35,410 nucleotides of DNA from Reyranellaceae bacterium (lineage in GTDB: Bacteria > Pseudomonadota > Alphaproteobacteria > Reyranellales > Reyranellaceae). Shown one piece after another: positions 15,407-23,564 of this stretch. The notes beneath the pieces were generated by a model. The model was given only the letters and a program-made list of their open reading frames with translations, had not been told where the DNA came from and did not search any database. Where the stretch lies: contig JALHMM010000071.1 of assembly GCA_022844045.1 (NCBI GenBank), positions 1 through 35,410 on the forward strand, read 5' to 3'. Every line of letters begins with the position of its first letter. Position 1 is the first letter of the stretch. A program made the translations under genes and the position numbers.

Positions 15407-18121
15407 TCACCCGGCCGCCAAAAGGTCGGTGTAGGTCTTGTCGCTCGACAGCTCCGACGGCGCGCCGCGCGCCGTCATCCGCCCGCCTTGCATGACGATC
15501 ACCTCGTCGAAGCGTTCCGCTTGCGCGGTGCGGCTGAGCGTCCACAGCACGCCCAGCGCGCCGCGCGCCGCCAGAATCTTGTCGAGCAGGCGCTGTTGCG
15601 TCGCGGCATCGAGCACCGCGGTGGGCTCGTTGAGCACCAGCAGGTCCGGCCGCTTGACCAGGGCGCGGGCGATGCCGACTTTCTGGCGTTGGCCGGCCGA
15701 CAGGCGTTTGCCGGCGACGCCGACATTGTAGTCGAGCCCGACCTGGACCACGGCGGCACGCACGCCCAAGCCGTCGAGCACCTCGGCGATCAAATCGCCC
15801 ACCCGGTCGGCGCCCTGCGCCTGGCCATAGATGAGACGGCCGAACAGGATGTTGTCCTGCAGGGTGGCGGCGCCGTTGTAGCGCGCGGCGTCGTAGAACT
15901 CGATGTCCGCTGCGTATTCCGGCGGCAGGCCGTTGGCGAAGGCGTGCCGCGCGGTCAGCAGGCGCTGCTCCATCGCCTCGTCGATCAGGCCCAGGCGATG
16001 GCGCGCCTCGATGTAGCGGAAGGGCAGCGCCCGCAAGCGCGCGCGCTCCTCGGACGAGAGATCTGCGACGGTTCGACCGCTCAGCCGGGTGAGCAGGGCG
16101 CGGTAATCCGGCAGCTCCTCGGCGGTGATGAAGCTGAATTGCTCGAAGAAGGGATGGCCGGCGGGCAGGTCGGCGAACAGCTCGACCATGGTGCGGGCGA
16201 TCTCGACGCCCATCTCGGCCAGTGGCGTGGCGAGTTCCAGCTCGTTCAGCACTCGGCGCATGTAGGGGTTGGCGGTGATATTCTCGGGATCGAAGGTGCG
16301 GCCCACCGGCGTGCCGAACAGCACGTTCTCGGCCACCGACATGTTGCGGTTGTAGCGGTCTCGGTTGAAGGGCTCGACCAGGCCGGCGAAGGCCGGATCG
16401 GCGAGCCGGCTGTGCAGCTCGGCGCGCGCCTTGAGGATCGAGTCGGCCACCGCGGGGCGCTGCGCGGGATCGATGGTGCCGCGCAGGCCGTAGCGATAAA
16501 CATCGGCCTCGAGCTCGACGACGCGCAGCGCCTCGATGATGCGCTGATCGATGTCGTGCGGGCCGGTGGCGCCGGCGGCCTCGTAGTCGACCCAGTCGGC
16601 GGCGACATCAAGTACCGGGTTGCCGGCGCGCCGGGCTTCGCGCTCCTCGGTCTCGCGTTGCTTCAGGGCGGCGCCGTCGTAGGCCGCAGGTCCGCGCGGC
16701 CGGAACTTCAGGCCGTAGAGGATGTTCTCCCGGATCGTCACCGGCAGCAGGTAGACGTCCTGGCCGACATAGGACAGGCGCGCGCCGGTCACCGCTTCGG
16801 GCAGGTCCGCCAGGGTCTTGCCGCCGATCGCCACGCCGCCGCCGGTCGGATGCGCCACCCGGGCGACGACCTGCGCAAGCGCCTCCTTGCCGCCGCCGGC
16901 GGCGCCGACCACGGCTACCTTGCGGCCGATCGGGAAGCTGAGCGTGACGGCGTCGAGCACAGGCGTGCCGCCTTCCTCGGCCAGGGCCACGCCGTTGAGC
17001 TGGACCTCGCCGCTCAGCGGCGGCGCGGCGGCGGCGGGGATCGCCTGCAGCTCGGGCGCCAGCATGCCGTCGGGCTCGAACTGCTCGATCACCTGCTCGT
17101 AGCGCTGCTGCATGTCCTGGCGCTGCTGGTCCCAGTCGATCAGCTCCTTCACCGGGCCGGGCAGGTCCTTGTAGGCGAGCAACACACCGACCACGGCGCC
17201 CACCTGCATGTCGCCGAACAACACGAAATAGCCGCCGATCAGGTAGATCAGGAACGGCGTCGTCTGCGCCAGGAGGTTGTTGAGGAACTTGGCGGTGAAC
17301 TTGCGCTGGAAGAGCTCGAAGCGGATGTGGAAGATCCGGCCCAATCTGCCGACGATGTCCGCGCGTTCGTAGTTCGAGGCGGCGTGGACGTGCACTTCCT
17401 GCACGCCGTCGACCGTCTCGGCGACGCGGCCGGAGAATTGCCGGGCGGTGATCTGGCGCTGCTTGCCCAGCGCGACGATCTTGCGCCGCAGCTTCGGGAT
17501 GATGAAGGCCTGCACCGCCAGCACGGCGATCACGATCAGGCCCAGCCAGATGTTCTGGAGCATGATGAACAAGAGCGCCGTGATCGCCTGGCCGCCGAGG
17601 AAGGCGGGCTGGATATAGGCGTCACCGATGAAGCCGCCGAGCGGCTCGATCTCGTTGTTGATCATGCCCGCCAGCTCGGCCTGCTTGACCTTGCGGAAGT
17701 GGGCCGGCGGGAACAGCAGGATGCGGTCGTAGAGCTGAAAGCGCAGGCGGCGCAGCATGCGCTCGCCCATGCGGCCCTTCTGGGTGTTGATGGTCTTCTT
17801 GAACAGCCCGTTGATGGTGACCATCACCAGGAACAGGCAGCTCATGCCCACCAGGTAGGGCCATTGCGCCAGCGACAGGCCGTCGAAGAGGCGGATCGAG
17901 CCGACATCCGAGATGAAAGCCGGCACCGGCAGGTCGATACGCAGGAACGACACCGTCTGGGCGTTCCTGAACGCCTTGCCTTCGATGCCGTCGTTGACGA
18001 TGGTCTTGGGGATGTTCAGCGAGGCGAAATAAAACACCTGCGCCAGCACGACCAGGCCCAGGATGACGAGCTGCTCGGGCCTGCTGTTGCGCCAGACATA
18101 CTTGAAGAGGTTGCTGTCCAT
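15407..18121 (-). CDS. Unusual ABC exporter half-transporter with expanded, divergent nucleotide-binding domain
   Basis: 904 residues. An N-terminal exporter-type membrane domain (about six segments between residues 18 and 318, with the long cytoplasmic helices of type I exporters) is followed by one nucleotide-binding domain. Walker A is GAAGGGKEAL (Lys412 kept, but Glu-Ala replaces Ser/Thr-Thr). The Q-loop is YVGQDVYLLP (Gln454), followed by IRENILYG (463-470). About 350 residues later come signature LSAGQRQ (807-813), Walker B LLVLNEP (Asn831 replaces Asp; Glu832 kept) and the D-loop. The H-loop position is Ser863. The inserted region repeats the ENxLxG motif at 596-603 (VAENVLFG) and 754-761 (LQDNILFG). 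Normal exporters are 550-620 residues. It heads an operon with a cNMP-binding protein and a methyltransferase. Substrate unknown; transport activity is uncertain given the altered ATP site. Confidence 0.88.
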   Translation of the reverse strand: MDSNLFKYVWRNSRPEQLVILGLVVLAQVFYFASLNIPKTIVNDGIEGKAFRNAQTVSFLRIDLPVPAFISDVGSIRLFDGLSLAQWPYLVGMSCLFLVMVTINGLFKKTINTQKGRMGERMLRRLRFQLYDRILLFPPAHFRKVKQAELAGMINNEIEPLGGFIGDAYIQPAFLGGQAITALLFIMLQNIWLGLIVIAVLAVQAFIIPKLRRKIVALGKQRQITARQFSGRVAETVDGVQEVHVHAASNYERADIVGRLGRIFHIRFELFQRKFTAKFLNNLLAQTTPFLIYLIGGYFVLFGDMQVGAVVGVLLAYKDLPGPVKELIDWDQQRQDMQQRYEQVIEQFEPDGMLAPELQAIPAAAAPPLSGEVQLNGVALAEEGGTPVLDAVTLSFPIGRKVAVVGAAGGGKEALAQVVARVAHPTGGGVAIGGKTLADLPEAVTGARLSYVGQDVYLLPVTIRENILYGLKFRPRGPAAYDGAALKQRETEEREARRAGNPVLDVAADWVDYEAAGATGPHDIDQRIIEALRVVELEADVYRYGLRGTIDPAQRPAVADSILKARAELHSRLADPAFAGLVEPFNRDRYNRNMSVAENVLFGTPVGRTFDPENITANPYMRRVLNELELATPLAEMGVEIARTMVELFADLPAGHPFFEQFSFITAEELPDYRALLTRLSGRTVADLSSEERARLRALPFRYIEARHRLGLIDEAMEQRLLTARHAFANGLPPEYAADIEFYDAARYNGAATLQDNILFGRLIYGQAQGADRVGDLIAEVLDGLGVRAAVVQVGLDYNVGVAGKRLSAGQRQKVGIARALVKRPDLLVLNEPTAVLDAATQQRLLDKILAARGALGVLWTLSRTAQAERFDEVIVMQGGRMTARGAPSELSSDKTYTDLLAAG

Positions 18122-18219
18122 GCCTTGGCCGCGGTGACTCCTATCCCCTCGGCGGGCACCTTACCCTGAATCACCCTTGTCGGTGAAAGGTTGGACGATC
18201 GCATCCGGCAAGAATCATA
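18122..18219. other. Upstream region of the ABC exporter gene, no gene
   Basis: Together with the family B repeat (18220-18375) and 18376-18487 this makes a 366-bp stretch without a gene between the divergent ABC exporter and CobW genes. No convincing promoter hexamers were found. A short inverted repeat (TCACC at 18171-18175, GGTGA at 18182-18186) is too small to call an operator. Confidence 0.6.
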
Positions 18220-18375
18220 CCTTCCCCCGCTGGCGGGGGAAGGTGCCCGAAGGGCGGATGGGGGTGGCTGTCGAAGACGTACGAGATGTCTCAGGACAGA
18301 TCTTGTCTGGCCGCGCGAGCCACCCCCATCCGTCAGCGCTTCGCGCTGCCACCTTCCCCCGCCAGCGGGGGAAGG
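18220..18375. repeat. Long palindromic repeat, family B, copy 2
   Basis: 156-bp element. The left end is CCTTCCCCCGC-TG-GCGGGGGAAGG (a 24-base hairpin), followed by TGCCCGAAGGGCGGATGGGG. The right end has CACCCCCATCCGTC, GCTTCGCGCTGCCACC, and a final CCTTCCCCCGCCAGCGGGGG hairpin. The left block is identical to copy 1 (6766-6917) over about 22 bases including GGTGCCCGAAGGGCGGATG. The interiors differ. It separates two divergent operons. Confidence 0.87.
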
Positions 18376-18487
18376 TAAGAGTGTGTGGCCGCCAGATGCG
18401 ATAGCCCTACCCCTCGGTCTGAGTCCGAAACTGGACTGAACCGCCGGCCGACGCTATTCCCGTGATCGGCCTGCAGGAGAGTTCCCG

Positions 18488-19516
18488 ATGTCCCAAGTCC
18501 CCGTGACCGTGCTGACCGGCTATCTCGGCGCCGGCAAGACCACGCTGCTGAACCGCATCCTCACCGAGAACCACGGGCGCAAATACGCCGTGGTGATCAA
18601 CGAGTTCGGCGAGCTGGGCATCGACAACGACATCGTCGTCGGCACCGACGAGGAAATCTTCGAGATGAACAACGGCTGCATCTGCTGCACCGTGCGCGGC
18701 GATCTGATCCGCGTTATCGGCGGGCTGATGAAGCGGCCGGGCACGCTCGACGGCATCATCGTCGAGACCACCGGCCTGGCCGATCCCGGTCCGGTGGCGC
18801 AGACCTTCTTCCAGGACGACGAGGTGCGCACGCGCGCGCGGCTCGACGCCATCGTCACCGTGGTCGACGCGCGCCATTTCCTGCTGCATGTCGACGACGG
18901 CGTCGAAGCGCGCGAGCAAGCGGCCTTCGCTGACGTGATCCTGCTCAACAAGACCGACCTCGTGACGCCGGAGGAGCTGGCCAGGGTCGAGGCGCGGCTG
19001 CGGCAGATCAACCCTTACGCCCGGCTGCACCGCACGCAGAAGAGCGCGGTGGCGCTGGCCGAGATCCTCGACCGCCGTGCCTTCGACCTGAAGCGCATCC
19101 TCGAGATCGAGCCGGACTTCCTCGAGGCGGGTCACCACCACCATGACCACGATCACGACCATGAGCATTGCGATGATCCCACCCACGATCATCACCATGA
19201 CCACCATCATCATCTCGAGAACATCGGCAGCATCTCGCTGACCAGCGACAAGCCGATCGACGATCAGAAATTCCAGCGCTGGATCTCGACCATCCTGCGC
19301 GAGTTCGGCGCCGACATCTTTCGCAGCAAGGGCATCCTCGATATCTCCGGCGAGCCCAAGAAGTACGTCTTTCAGGGCGTGCACATGATGATGGACGGCG
19401 ACTGGGGCAACCCCTGGAAGGATGGCGAGAAGCGCATGAGCAAGCTGGTCTTCATCGGCCGCAAGCTCGATGCGGAGCAGCTCCAGCGCGGCTTCGCGGC
19501 CTGCGTCACGCGATGA
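18488..19516 (+). CDS. CobW/COG0523 family GTPase, zinc metallochaperone-like
   Basis: 342-residue G3E-family GTPase. Walker A is GYLGAGKTTL (11-20), the metal site CxCC is GCICCTVR (Cys64, Cys66, Cys67), the Walker B region is ETTGLADP (93-100) and the guanine motif NKTD is at 154-157. A His-rich loop at 216-242 holds 16 His in 27 residues mixed with Asp, a strong metal-binding feature of the zinc-linked members (ZNG1/YeiR/ZigA type). The CobW C-terminal domain follows (about 243-342). ATG 18488 has AGGAGAG about six bases upstream. Its stop overlaps the WD40 start by four bases. Zn is the likely metal; Co or Ni cannot be excluded. I found no Zur-type box upstream. Confidence 0.93.
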   Translation: MSQVPVTVLTGYLGAGKTTLLNRILTENHGRKYAVVINEFGELGIDNDIVVGTDEEIFEMNNGCICCTVRGDLIRVIGGLMKRPGTLDGIIVETTGLADPGPVAQTFFQDDEVRTRARLDAIVTVVDARHFLLHVDDGVEAREQAAFADVILLNKTDLVTPEELARVEARLRQINPYARLHRTQKSAVALAEILDRRAFDLKRILEIEPDFLEAGHHHHDHDHDHEHCDDPTHDHHHDHHHHLENIGSISLTSDKPIDDQKFQRWISTILREFGADIFRSKGILDISGEPKKYVFQGVHMMMDGDWGNPWKDGEKRMSKLVFIGRKLDAEQLQRGFAACVTR

Positions 19517-20535
19517 GCGCACCGAGCTTCGCGCAGCAACTGCCGCCGCGCCGACGTATCGAGACCGGCGCCTGGGTCAGCGGGCTGACCTACGACCGTA
19601 CCGGCCGAACGCTGGGCGTAGCCGGCGGCGACGGCCGCGTCTGGCGCATCGACGCGACCAACGATGCGCTGCCGTCACCGCCGGCGCCGGCGCATCAAGG
19701 CGTGGCGCTGGCGATCGTCGCCGATCCCGCGGGCGACGGTTTCATCAGCGGCGGCGACGACGGCCGGTTGTTGCGCCACGGCGATGCGGTAGGGGAGATC
19801 GAGACCTTCAAGGGGCGTTGGCTTGAGCGACTGGCGTCGCACGCGAAATCCGGCACCTTCGCCGTGGTCGCCGGCAAGGAGATCGTCGTGCACGGCCCGA
19901 GCGGTCGCCGCGTGCTGGGGCCGCATCCCAGCACCGTCGCCGACATCGACTTCAGCCCCGACGGCTCGCGCCTCGTGGCGGCGCATTATGGCGGCGTCAC
20001 CATCCATGTGTTGAAGCCGGCCGATGCGGCGCCGCGCACGCTGGAATGGAAGGGCTCGCACGTCACGGTCAGCTATAGCCCGGACGCGAAGTTCATCGCC
20101 ACCGGCACGCAGGACAACGCGCTGCATGTCTGGCGCCTGGCGACGGGCAAGGACATGCAGATGTCGGGCTACCCGGTGAAGGTGAAGCAGCTCGCCTGGT
20201 CGCAAGACGCGCGCTTCCTGTTCGGCACCGCGACCAGCCTGTTCACCGGCTGGCCCTTCGCTGGCAAGGGGCCGGAAGGCAAGCCGCCGATCCAGTTTGG
20301 CGACGAGGGGGCCGGCATCATGACGGCGATCGCTAGCCACCCCGCCGATTCCTTCATCGCCGCCGGCTTCGACACCGGCGAGGTGCAGCTCGGTGACTGC
20401 AAGACCAAGCGCAGCGCGGTGATCAAGCTGGCCGGCGACGGCCAGGTCAGCGCGCTGGCGTGGTCGCCGGGCGGCTGGAGCCTCGCGGTAGGGACCGATC
20501 AAGGTGTCGTCGAGATGATCGATCTGCGGCGCTGA
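19513..20535 (+). CDS. WD40-repeat beta-propeller protein coupled to CobW
   Basis: 340 residues made of about eight WD-type repeats, for example VSGLTYDRTGRTLGVAGGDG, VADIDFSPDGSRLVAAHYGG, VTVSYSPDAKFIATGTQDNA and VSALAWSPGGWSLAVGTDQG. It has no signal peptide, membrane segment or catalytic domain, so it is probably a cytosolic propeller used as a protein scaffold. The start ATGA overlaps the CobW stop, which couples translation and suggests a stoichiometric partner of the GTPase. The next gene begins directly at its stop. Function unknown; a client or adaptor role in metal delivery is inference from the overlap. Confidence 0.88.
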   Translation: MSAPSFAQQLPPRRRIETGAWVSGLTYDRTGRTLGVAGGDGRVWRIDATNDALPSPPAPAHQGVALAIVADPAGDGFISGGDDGRLLRHGDAVGEIETFKGRWLERLASHAKSGTFAVVAGKEIVVHGPSGRRVLGPHPSTVADIDFSPDGSRLVAAHYGGVTIHVLKPADAAPRTLEWKGSHVTVSYSPDAKFIATGTQDNALHVWRLATGKDMQMSGYPVKVKQLAWSQDARFLFGTATSLFTGWPFAGKGPEGKPPIQFGDEGAGIMTAIASHPADSFIAAGFDTGEVQLGDCKTKRSAVIKLAGDGQVSALAWSPGGWSLAVGTDQGVVEMIDLRR

Positions 20536-21273
20536 ATGGTCGGCCCCGTGCTGGAGCTGCTCTTCGTGCTGGCGGTCGGGCTGGTCGCCGGCACGGTCAG
20601 CGGCATCGTCGGCACCGGCGCCTCGATCATCCTGATCCCGATCCTGGTGGCGCAGTATGGCCCGCAACAGGCGGTGCCGATCATGGCCGTCGCCTCGCTG
20701 CTGGGAAACGCCGCCAAGGTCATGGCGTGGTGGCGCGAGACCGATTGGAAGGCCACCGCCGTCTATGCGCTGACCGGCATTCCCGCCGCGGCGCTGGGCG
20801 CGCGCACCTTGCTGGCGCTACCGGCGCAGATCGTCGACGTGGCGCTGGGCGCGTTCTTCATCCTGATGATCCCGGCGCGGCGCTGGCTGGCTTCGCGCAA
20901 CGTCAAGCTCGGCCTCTGGAATCTGGCGATCGTCGGCGCGGCGATCGGCTTCCTCACCGGCATCGTCGCCTCGACCGGTCCGCTCAATGTCGCGGCGATC
21001 TCCGCCTATGGCCTGGTCAAGGGCGCCTTCCTTGCCACCGAGGCCGCGACCTCGATCTTCGTCTTTCTCAGCAAGGTGGTGACCTTCCGGGCCTCCGGCG
21101 CGCTGCCGATGGAGGCGATCATCAATGGGCTGATTGTCGGCGGGTCGCTGATGATCGGCGCGTTTGTCGCCAAGCGTTTCGTATCGGGCATGAAGCCCGA
21201 AACCTTCCGCCTGCTGATCGATGGCGTGATGCTGGTCGCCGGTGTCTCGCTGTTGTGGATGGCGTTCCGCTGA
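20536..21273 (+). CDS. TSUP/TauE-SafE family membrane transporter
   Basis: 245-residue inner-membrane protein with about eight hydrophobic segments and the family's two-fold repeat. The N-terminal half has GLVAGTVSGIVGTGASIILI and the second half GAAIGFLTGIVASTGPLNVA, the paired G-x3-G-x2-G segments of TSUP proteins, which move sulfite, sulfonates or other small anions. ATG follows directly after the WD40 stop (TGA-ATG, no gap), so it is the third gene of the CobW operon. Its substrate is unknown. A link between metal handling and sulfur-anion export is suggested only by position. Confidence 0.9.
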   Translation: MVGPVLELLFVLAVGLVAGTVSGIVGTGASIILIPILVAQYGPQQAVPIMAVASLLGNAAKVMAWWRETDWKATAVYALTGIPAAALGARTLLALPAQIVDVALGAFFILMIPARRWLASRNVKLGLWNLAIVGAAIGFLTGIVASTGPLNVAAISAYGLVKGAFLATEAATSIFVFLSKVVTFRASGALPMEAIINGLIVGGSLMIGAFVAKRFVSGMKPETFRLLIDGVMLVAGVSLLWMAFR

Positions 21274-21279
21274 CGAAGC

Positions 21280-21948
21280 CTACGGCTTCCACTCGTGCCA
21301 CGGTGGCACGCGTGGATCGCGCTGGCGCTGGACGTAGTAAGGGATGTAGGGCCGATATGCCTCGAAGACGCGGCGCAGCTCGCCGACCGGCTCCTCGTGC
21401 TGATCGACGCGCAGGTCGATGCGCGCGAAGCGGTCCTGGTCGTAGACGAGGATCGCCGACGATACCTGGCCGCCGATCTGGCCGCCGGCGTCGCGGCCGG
21501 CCTCCAGCGCCATCAGCAGGCGGTCCTCGAACGGCTGGTCCGTCGTCGCGCGGAAGCGCGCCTTCATCGCATCGATGGTCTGGCGGCCGGGCAGCACGTT
21601 GCCCAGCACGACGAGATTGTCGCTGACGTCGTGGCCGGCCCAGGCGACCGCGTCGCCGCCCGTGCGCACGGCGATGGCGCCGTCGTCGTCGATGATCGCG
21701 AGCTGGCGGTACTCAGGCCAGGAGTCGTTGCCCACCACGGCGTCGAGCGCCGCCTGCGCTTTGTAGCCGGCGGTGAGCCGGCTCATCGCGAATTGGCCGA
21801 GCCGCGCATCGGCCTTGGCCATGATCGCGACCACGCCCAGCCGCGCGGCGGCGAAGGGCACGCGGCTGCCGACGGCGAAGGAGCGTGTGGCGGTTGCGAT
21901 GCCCAGCATGCGCGTCCGCGGGCAGCGGGCGAGGATGGAGAAGGTCAT
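21280..21948 (-). CDS. DUF1028 family protein (Ntn-hydrolase-like)
   Basis: 222 residues matching DUF1028/COG3342, a family with an Ntn-hydrolase-like fold and no firmly assigned reaction. Seen are the N-terminal MTFSILARCPRTRMLGIATA, the GLxLG-type VPFAAARLGVVAIMA, and NLVVLGNVLP, followed by the FEDRLLMALEAGRDAGGQIG segment typical of the family. ATG 21948 has GGGAG upstream; an 11-residue in-frame extension is not needed. It ends six bases from the stop of the convergent TSUP gene and follows the Bcr/CflA pump on the same strand by 37 bp, so the two may share a transcript. Confidence 0.88.
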   Translation of the reverse strand: MTFSILARCPRTRMLGIATATRSFAVGSRVPFAAARLGVVAIMAKADARLGQFAMSRLTAGYKAQAALDAVVGNDSWPEYRQLAIIDDDGAIAVRTGGDAVAWAGHDVSDNLVVLGNVLPGRQTIDAMKARFRATTDQPFEDRLLMALEAGRDAGGQIGGQVSSAILVYDQDRFARIDLRVDQHEEPVGELRRVFEAYRPYIPYYVQRQRDPRVPPWHEWKP

Positions 21949-21985
21949 GCGATGCTCCCGGTCGATCGCCGGGAGTATCACGCCG

Positions 21986-23218
21986 TCACGCGCGTACGAG
22001 CAACCGATGCGCGGCGAAGCAGAGCAGGCCGCCCAGACCCATGAAGACCGTCATGGGCAGCACGCTGCCGTTCATCAGCAGACCGACCAGCGCGCCGAAC
22101 AGCGAGCCGCAGCCGAACTGCACCACGCCCAGCAGCGAAGCGGCGGCGCCGGCCATGTGCGGGTAGCGCTGCAGCGCGCAGGCGGTGGCGTTGGGCGCGA
22201 CGAAGGCCATGCCCGAGATCATGCACATCGACAGCAGCGGGATCGGCACCCAGCCCAGCGCACCGGTGCGCGACTCGATCACGCCGTAGATGATCAGCAG
22301 CACGCCGGCGATGGCCGGCAGCCAGCAGGCGCGGCGCAGCGCGACGTCGGCACCGATGCGGCGCGTGATGCGGCTGTTGATGGTGGCCGCTATGGTCATC
22401 GCCAGCACCGAGGCGCCGAACACCAGCGCGTAGGTCGTCGGCCCGAGCTTGTAGATCTCGATCAGCACGAAGGACGACACCGAGATGAACGAGAACATGG
22501 CGCCGAACAGGAAGCCGGTGGTCAGCGCATAGCCCATATAGGTGCGCGTGCTCAGCAACTCGCCGAAGCGCTTCAGGATGCCGCCAAGGTTCAGCGGACC
22601 GCGCAGCTCCGGCCGCAGCGTCTCCTCGAGCTTCAGGCTGGCGGCGATGAGCGCCAGCGCGCCGAACAGCGCCAGCGTCAGGAAGATCGCGCGCCAGCCG
22701 AACAGGTCCATCACCACGCTGCCGATCAGCGGCGCCAGCATCGGCGCCATGCTGACCGAGGCCATCAGGATCGACATCACCTGCGCCGCGCGATCGCGCT
22801 CGGCGAGGTCGCGCACCATGGTGCGCGCCATCACGGGCGCAGCGCCGGCGCTCAGGCCCTGGACGATGCGCAGCGCCACCAGCTGGTTGGCGTTGTCGGC
22901 CAGCGCGCACAAGGCGCTGGAGCCGATATAGAGCACGACGCCGGCGATCAGCACCGGCTTGCGGCCGAAATAGTCGCCGAGTGGGCCGTAGAAGATCTGG
23001 CCGAAACCGAAGGCCAGCATGAAGGCGGAGAGGCTGAGCTGGATCTGCGAAGCGCTGGCTTGGAAGTCGCCGCGGATGGTCGGGAACGCCGGCAGGTACA
23101 TGTCGATCGACATCGGCGTGAACGCCGTCAGCATCGCCAGCACCGCGATCAGCCCCGGGGTCAGCCGACGGTCGACAGTCTGTGCGGAAGGCGCGGGCAA
23201 ATCGCTGTCTCGCGGCAT
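21986..23218 (-). CDS. Bcr/CflA family MFS drug efflux transporter
   Basis: 410-residue, 12-segment major facilitator of the DHA1/Bcr-CflA group. The N-terminal TAFTPMSIDMYLPAFPTI segment with its conserved D-x-Y-L-P is diagnostic, followed by the MFS loop motif GPLGDYFGRKPVLIAG and RIVQGLSAGAAPVMARTMVRD in the fifth helix region. Members export bicyclomycin, sulfonamides, chloramphenicol-type drugs or cysteine. ATG 23218 is the first in frame and fits the family. The DUF1028 gene follows. No regulator is adjacent. Confidence 0.92.
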   Translation of the reverse strand: MPRDSDLPAPSAQTVDRRLTPGLIAVLAMLTAFTPMSIDMYLPAFPTIRGDFQASASQIQLSLSAFMLAFGFGQIFYGPLGDYFGRKPVLIAGVVLYIGSSALCALADNANQLVALRIVQGLSAGAAPVMARTMVRDLAERDRAAQVMSILMASVSMAPMLAPLIGSVVMDLFGWRAIFLTLALFGALALIAASLKLEETLRPELRGPLNLGGILKRFGELLSTRTYMGYALTTGFLFGAMFSFISVSSFVLIEIYKLGPTTYALVFGASVLAMTIAATINSRITRRIGADVALRRACWLPAIAGVLLIIYGVIESRTGALGWVPIPLLSMCMISGMAFVAPNATACALQRYPHMAGAAASLLGVVQFGCGSLFGALVGLLMNGSVLPMTVFMGLGGLLCFAAHRLLVRA

Positions 23219-23264
23219 GATCGGGACCGGGGGTTTAACGGCTTCGGGACGCGAAAGACAGACG

Positions 23265-23290
23265 GACGCGCGGCATCGCTGCCGCGCGTC
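23265..23290 (-). terminator. Strong hairpin at the end of the small-protein operon
   Basis: Perfect 11-bp stem GACGCGCGGCA / TGCCGCGCGTC with a 4-base loop, 31 bp beyond the DUF1127 stop on the minus strand. The following bases (CGTCTGTCTTTCGCG on the minus strand) are only moderately T-rich, so termination is likely but not certain. Confidence 0.55.
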
Positions 23291-23320
23291 TTGCGGTGTC
23301 AGGTTGGAAAGAGCCGGGCG

Positions 23321-23536
23321 TCATGAACGCCAGAACGGCTTGTCCATCTCGTACAGGACATCGGCTTCGGTCATGCCGATGTCGGCGATGTCGCGCTGGG
23401 TCATGCGCGCCAGCATCGCGCGTTCGATCGAGCGCCGGCGCCACAGGCGCAGGGTGCCGATGATGCCGCTGAGCGGCGAGGCCGCGGCCCGCCGCGCGAC
23501 AGCGGTGCCAAGGAATGAGTCGGTGGTGGCTGCCAT
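23321..23536 (-). CDS. DUF1127 domain small protein
   Basis: 71 residues. The C-terminal half is a textbook DUF1127: LRLWRRRSIERAMLARMTQR then DIADIGMTEADVLYEMDKPF, an arginine-rich helix followed by the 'D(I/L)GLT..d....' helix. Such proteins in Alphaproteobacteria are small, often stress- or nutrient-induced, and linked to RNA metabolism and phosphate or C1 physiology, including CcaF1-type RNA-binding members. ATG 23536 fits the normal length. It lies 28 bases after the stop of the 72-aa gene at 23565 and should be co-transcribed with it from the promoter region before 23783. Confidence 0.88.
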   Translation of the reverse strand: MAATTDSFLGTAVARRAAASPLSGIIGTLRLWRRRSIERAMLARMTQRDIADIGMTEADVLYEMDKPFWRS

Positions 23537-23564
23537 TGTGCTGATCCTTTCTCGAAATCCGGCG

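Noticed and set aside
14990..18169. Very long open frame (over 1,000 codons) on the plus strand opposite the ABC exporter
   Set aside because: Its translation is a low-complexity Arg/Ala/Asp/Gln/His mix with no family motifs, as expected antisense to a high-GC gene. The minus strand encodes clear exporter domains.
18171..18186. TCACC-N6-GGTGA repeat before the ABC exporter gene
   Set aside because: Five-base arms occur often by chance in this sequence.
18376..18487. AGTCC-N6-GGACT inverted repeat (18422-18437) as a Zur operator for the CobW operon
   Set aside because: The arms are only five bases and GC-rich; Zur boxes are longer and AT-rich.
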